Assembly (NCBI GenBank): GCA_030425785.1
Contig: JAUHYJ010000072.1
Location: 1-10,451, forward strand
Direction of reading: 5' to 3'
Length of the DNA stretch: 10,451 nt
Source: Acidimicrobiia bacterium
GTDB taxonomy: Bacteria > Actinomycetota > Acidimicrobiia > Acidimicrobiales > Ilumatobacteraceae
Below are positions 7,078 through 10,451 of the stretch, piece after piece (the first letter of the stretch is position 1; each line of letters begins with the position of its first letter). The translations under genes and the position numbers were made by a program. The notes under the pieces are model-generated. The model had not been told where the DNA came from. It saw only the letters and a list, made by a program, of their open reading frames with translations, and made no database searches.

Positions 7078-7108
7078 TCGACACGGCCGGGACCTTCGGC
7101 CGTGTCGA
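7078..7108 (+). promoter_or_regulatory. Strong 12-bp inverted repeat upstream of nifJ (terminator or operator)
   Basis: TCGACACGGCCG (7078-7089) is perfectly repeated in reverse complement as CGGCCGTGTCGA (7097-7108) around a 7-nt loop. It is the strongest inverted repeat I noticed in the window. It begins 60 bases after the acyltransferase stop and ends 31 bases before the preferred nifJ ATG. No T-run follows, so it may be a T-less actinobacterial terminator. Alternatively, if nifJ is transcribed from just downstream, it would overlap the promoter as an operator. Sequence alone does not separate these. Confidence 0.5.
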
Positions 7109-7126
7109 GCACGACGTGCACGCCTC

Positions 7127-7132
7127 GACAAT
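7127..7132 (+). promoter_or_regulatory. Weak candidate -10 element of nifJ
   Basis: GACAAT matches four of six bases of TATAAT and lies seven bases before the ATG at 7140, which would give a leaderless or nearly leaderless mRNA. No Shine-Dalgarno is present before ATG 7140, ATG 7131 or GTG 7116. If translation begins at 7131 this element overlaps the start codon and cannot be the -10. Confidence 0.25.
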
Positions 7133-7139
7133 GGACTGC

Positions 7140-10100
7140 ATGACGGCGACGACGCTCGACGGGAACGAAGCGGCCGCACGGGTCGCGTACGCACTGTCGG
7201 AGGTGATCGCCATCTACCCGATCACGCCCGCGTCGCCGATGGGCGAACACGCCGATGCGTGGTCGTCGGCGGGCCGGCCGAACCTGTGGGGTGGGGTCCC
7301 CGACATCGTCGAGATGCAGTCGGAGGGCGGTGCCGCCGGGGCCCTGCACGGTGCCGTCCAGGCCGGCTCGCTGGGGACGACGTTCACGGCGTCGCAGGGC
7401 CTGCTGCTGATGCTGCCCAACATGTTCAAGATCGCCGGCGAGCTGACGCCGACGGTCATCCACGTCGCCGCCCGCGCGATCGCCACCCACGCGTTGTCGA
7501 TCTTCGGCGACCACTCCGACGTCATGGCGGCCCGCACCACCGGCTTCGCGATGCTGGTCGCCGGCTCGCCGCAGGAGGCGCACGACTTCGCCGCCGTGAC
7601 CCATGCGGCCACGCTGCGTTCGCGGGTCCCGTTCCTGCACGTGTTCGACGGGTTCCGGACCTCGCACGAGATCAACCGCGTCGAGCTGTTGACCGACGAC
7701 GACCTCCGCCTGCTCGTACGCGACGCCGACATCGCCGCCCACCGCGATCGACGGCTGCGTCCGACGGCGCCCGTGGTCCGCGGCACGGCCCAGAACCCCG
7801 ACGTGTTCTTCCAGGGCCGCGAGGCCTGCAACCTCTACCACGACCGCGTCCCGGGCACCGTCGAAGCCGTCTTCGACGAGCTGGCGGCGATCACCGGCCG
7901 TCGGTACGGCCTGGTCGAGTACCACGGCGCTCCCGACGCCGAGCGCGTGGTCGTCCTGATGGGCTCGGGCAGTGGTGCGGCCCACGAGGCGGTCGACGAG
8001 CTCGTCCGTCGCGGCGAGCGCGTCGGCGTGCTCACCGTGCGACTGTTCCGTCCGTTCCCGACCGAGGCCCTGCTCGCGGCGCTGCCGGCGTCGGTGCGCT
8101 CGCTGGCGGTGCTCGACCGCACCAAGGAGGCCGGTTCGGTCGGCGAGCCCCTGCTGCAGGACGTGCTCACGACGCTCGTCGACGGCGGGCGCGGCGACGT
8201 GCGGGTGATCGGTGGGCGCTACGGCCTCGGGTCGAAGGAGTTCACGCCGGCGATGGTGGCCGCCGTGCTGGACGAGGCCGGCCGCGACGAGCCTCGACGC
8301 CGGTTCACCGTCGGCATCGTCGACGACGTCACCCACCTGAGCCTCGAGTACGACCCCGAGTTCCGGGTCGAGAGCCCGCACCGGTCGGCGGTGTTCTACG
8401 CACTGGGCAGCGATGGAACCGTCGGGGCGAACAAGGCGTCGGTGAAGATCATCGGTGACGAACCGGGTCTGCACGCCCAGGGGTACTTCGTGTACGACTC
8501 GAAGAAGTCGGGGTCGATGACGGTCTCGCACCTCCGGTACGGCGATCAGCCGGTGCGGTCGACGTACCTCGTCGACGAGGCCGACCTCGTCGCCTGCCAT
8601 CAGTTCGGTCTGCTCGACCGGTTCGACGTCCTCGAGCGAGCGCGCCGGGGTGGCACGCTGCTGCTCAACAGCCCGTACCCGGCCGGCGAGGTGTGGGGGC
8701 ACCTGCCGGCCGGCGTACGGGCACGGATCGTCGAGCTCGGCCTGCGCGTGTTCACGATCGACGCCGCCACGATCGCCCGCAAGGTGGGTCTGCCGGGTCG
8801 GATCAACACCGTCATGCAGCCGTGCTTCTTCGCGCTCGCCGGGGTGATGGACGTCGATCGTGCCGTCTCGGCGATCAAGACCTCGATCGAGCACGCGTAC
8901 GGTCGGCGAGGCCGACTGACCGTCGAGCGCAACCACGACGCCGTCGACCGGGCGCTCGGCGAGCTGTCCGAGGTGGCGGTGCCCGACACCGCGCCCGACG
9001 AGGTGTTCTCGCCCGCGACCCTGAGCGCCGTCGAGGCGCCCGAGGGCGAGCGCGACTTCGTCGAGCGTGTGACCGCGACGATGTTGGCCGGTCGCGGCGA
9101 CCTGCTCCCGGTCTCGGCGCTGCCCGTCGACGGCACCTTCCCGACCGCCACGACCCGCTTCGAGAAGCGGGCCCTCGCCGACCGGATCCCGATCTGGGAG
9201 CCGGACCTGTGCATCGACTGCGGCAAGTGCGCCATCGTGTGCCCGCACGCGGCGATCCGGCTGAAGGTCTATGAGCCCGGGACGATCGCCGACGCACCCG
9301 ACGGTTTCCCGACCAAGTCGTTCCGGTCGCGCGAGCTCGACGGCGTGCACCTGACGGTGCAGGTCGCACCCGACGACTGCACCGGGTGCGGCATCTGTGT
9401 CCAGGTCTGCCCGGCCAAGGACAAGACCCAGGTCAAGCGCAAGTCGATCAACATGCGCGACGTCGTCGAGCACCGCGACGTCGAGCGCGAGCGGTGGGCC
9501 TACTTCCGGTCGATCCCGGAGCTCGACCGGACCGAGATCACCCACGACTCGGTCAAGAACAGCCAGCTGCTCGAGCCGCTCTTCGAGTTCTCGGGTGCGT
9601 GCTCGGGCTGCGGCGAGACGCCGTACCTGAAGCTGCTCACCCAGTTGTTCGGCGATCGGCTCGTGGTCGCCAATGCGACCGGCTGCTCGTCGATCTTCGG
9701 CGGCAACCTGCCCACGACGCCGTGGGCCAAGAACGCCGACGGGCTCGGACCGGCCTGGTCGAACTCCCTCTTCGAGGACAATGCCGAGTTCGGGCTCGGC
9801 ATGCGTCTGGCGGTCGAGCACCACCAGCACGAGGCGAGCCGTCTCGTCGACGAGCTGGCCGGTGCGATCGGCCCCGAGTTGGCGGCGGCATTGCTGGCCA
9901 ATGCCCAACCGACCGAGGCCGACGTCGTCGCGCAGCGCCGACGAGTGGCGGCGCTGCGCGAACGACTGGCGACGATCGACGACGAGCGAGCTCGACGACT
10001 CGCGACCATCGCCGACGAGCTGGTGCGCACCAGCAACTGGATCGTCGGCGGTGACGGCTGGGCGTACGACATCGGGTTCGGCGGCGTCGACCACGTGCTC

Positions 10101-10451
10101 GGCAGTGGCCGCAACGTCAATCTGCTGGTCCTCGACACCGAGGTGTACTCGAACACCGGCGGGCAGGCGTCGAAGTCGACGCCGCTCGGTGCGGTCGCCA
10201 AGTTCGCGACCGCGGGCAAGCCGACCGGCAAGAAGGACCTCGGTGCGATCGCGCGTAGCTACGGCAACGTGTACGTCGCCCAGGTCGCGCTCGGGGGCAG
10301 CGACATCCAGACGGTGAAGGCACTCATCGAGGCCGACCGCTGGGACGGCCCGTCGCTGATCATCGCCTACTCGACCTGCATCGCCCACGGCATCGACATG
10401 GAGACGTCGATGCAGCACCAGAAGGACGCGATGAAGTCGGGCTACTGGCCG
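7140..10451 (+). CDS. nifJ: Pyruvate:ferredoxin (flavodoxin) oxidoreductase, single-chain NifJ (3' end cut off)
   Basis: NifJ/PFOR oxidatively decarboxylates pyruvate with CoA to acetyl-CoA and CO2, reducing ferredoxin or flavodoxin. The frame stays open for 1104 codons to the window edge; full enzymes are about 1170-1200 residues. Domains in order: pyruvate/TPP domain with YPITP (Thr29), the TPP-activating Glu62 in EMQSEGG and Arg112 in HVAARA; transketolase C-like domain; gamma domain; a 2x[4Fe-4S] ferredoxin domain with Cys691/694/697/701 and Cys747/750/753/757; and the TPP-pyrophosphate domain with GDGWAYD (971-977) and EVYSNTGGQASKSTP. The proximal cluster cysteines 821, 824, 849 and 1080 are all present, so all three clusters can form. 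Spacing closely follows the Desulfovibrio africanus enzyme. The C-terminal domain that shields the clusters from oxygen there lies beyond the window. ATG 7140 gives the usual N-terminus; in-frame ATG 7131 and GTG 7116 are alternatives. The neighbour upstream is a Pat-type acyltransferase. Confidence 0.96.
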   Translation, partial: MTATTLDGNEAAARVAYALSEVIAIYPITPASPMGEHADAWSSAGRPNLWGGVPDIVEMQSEGGAAGALHGAVQAGSLGTTFTASQGLLLMLPNMFKIAGELTPTVIHVAARAIATHALSIFGDHSDVMAARTTGFAMLVAGSPQEAHDFAAVTHAATLRSRVPFLHVFDGFRTSHEINRVELLTDDDLRLLVRDADIAAHRDRRLRPTAPVVRGTAQNPDVFFQGREACNLYHDRVPGTVEAVFDELAAITGRRYGLVEYHGAPDAERVVVLMGSGSGAAHEAVDELVRRGERVGVLTVRLFRPFPTEALLAALPASVRSLAVLDRTKEAGSVGEPLLQDVLTTLVDGGRGDVRVIGGRYGLGSKEFTPAMVAAVLDEAGRDEPRRRFTVGIVDDVTHLSLEYDPEFRVESPHRSAVFYALGSDGTVGANKASVKIIGDEPGLHAQGYFVYDSKKSGSMTVSHLRYGDQPVRSTYLVDEADLVACHQFGLLDRFDVLERARRGGTLLLNSPYPAGEVWGHLPAGVRARIVELGLRVFTIDAATIARKVGLPGRINTVMQPCFFALAGVMDVDRAVSAIKTSIEHAYGRRGRLTVERNHDAVDRALGELSEVAVPDTAPDEVFSPATLSAVEAPEGERDFVERVTATMLAGRGDLLPVSALPVDGTFPTATTRFEKRALADRIPIWEPDLCIDCGKCAIVCPHAAIRLKVYEPGTIADAPDGFPTKSFRSRELDGVHLTVQVAPDDCTGCGICVQVCPAKDKTQVKRKSINMRDVVEHRDVERERWAYFRSIPELDRTEITHDSVKNSQLLEPLFEFSGACSGCGETPYLKLLTQLFGDRLVVANATGCSSIFGGNLPTTPWAKNADGLGPAWSNSLFEDNAEFGLGMRLAVEHHQHEASRLVDELAGAIGPELAAALLANAQPTEADVVAQRRRVAALRERLATIDDERARRLATIADELVRTSNWIVGGDGWAYDIGFGGVDHVLGSGRNVNLLVLDTEVYSNTGGQASKSTPLGAVAKFATAGKPTGKKDLGAIARSYGNVYVAQVALGGSDIQTVKALIEADRWDGPSLIIAYSTCIAHGIDMETSMQHQKDAMKSGYWP

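Noticed and set aside
7131..7139. ATG at 7131 as the nifJ start
   Set aside because: It would add MDC in front of the usual MTATTLDGNEA opening. It cannot be ruled out, but the shorter form fits the family better.
7019..7139. Riboswitch or small RNA in the gap before nifJ
   Set aside because: Only simple hairpins are present; I recognise no conserved riboswitch core, and the space is small if the mRNA is leaderless.
6951..10418. A 1155-codon open frame on the minus strand, antisense to nifJ
   Set aside because: The translation is Arg/Asp/Val/His-rich low-complexity with no domain. The plus strand encodes nifJ across the whole stretch, and GC-biased third positions explain the absence of stops.
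1..10451. CRISPR array, insertion sequence, attachment site, tRNA or phage genes
   Set aside because: I saw no spaced direct repeats, transposase or integrase motifs, or tRNA-like cloverleaf on either strand, and composition is uniform throughout.

Overview
The window is GC-rich (roughly 70% by eye), with strong G/C preference at third codon positions and no visible mobile element, CRISPR array, tRNA or rRNA. The gene set, the murI-rph-rdgB cluster, the N-terminal-GNAT acyltransferase architecture and a TANNNT-type leaderless promoter point to an actinobacterial chromosome. The combination of an intact single-chain pyruvate:ferredoxin oxidoreductase with these genes makes an Acidimicrobiia (Ilumatobacter-like) origin my best guess, but this is inference and not a database result.

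Layout. (1) 2-1168 (+): 3' part of a GGDEF-EAL protein for cyclic-di-GMP turnover, cut by the left edge. (2) 1211-2203 (+): a fold-type III PLP enzyme of the D-threonine aldolase / D-serine dehydratase family, 42 bp downstream and possibly co-transcribed. It converges tail-to-tail, with a 4-bp gap, on (3) a minus-strand operon murI (4374-3577), rph (3538-2789), rdgB (2792-2208), in that order of transcription. These encode glutamate racemase, RNase PH and the ITP/XTP pyrophosphatase. (4) 4478-7018 (+), divergent from murI across 103 bp: a protein lysine acyltransferase (Pat) with the GNAT domain first and a degenerate NDP-forming acyl-CoA synthetase domain behind it. (5) 7140-10451 (+): nifJ, pyruvate:ferredoxin oxidoreductase, 1104 codons in frame and cut by the right edge just before its C-terminal domain. 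A 121-bp gap with two inverted repeats separates (4) and (5).

How they fit together. The minus-strand operon is a housekeeping unit: peptidoglycan precursor, tRNA 3'-end maturation and nucleotide-pool sanitation. The right half concerns acetyl-CoA. NifJ makes acetyl-CoA and reduced ferredoxin from pyruvate, and Pat-type enzymes use acyl-CoA to acetylate and switch off acyl-CoA synthetases. Their adjacency suggests, but does not prove, a functional link. The left half contributes c-di-GMP signalling and an amino-acid PLP enzyme with no clear relation to each other.

I found no convincing wholly new system. The points most worth a second look are the Pat domain order with loss of synthetase catalytic motifs, the shifted I-site in the GGDEF domain, the leaderless murI start with a palindrome over its -35 region, the 12-bp perfect inverted repeat just upstream of nifJ, and the absence of the usual gene between murI and rph.
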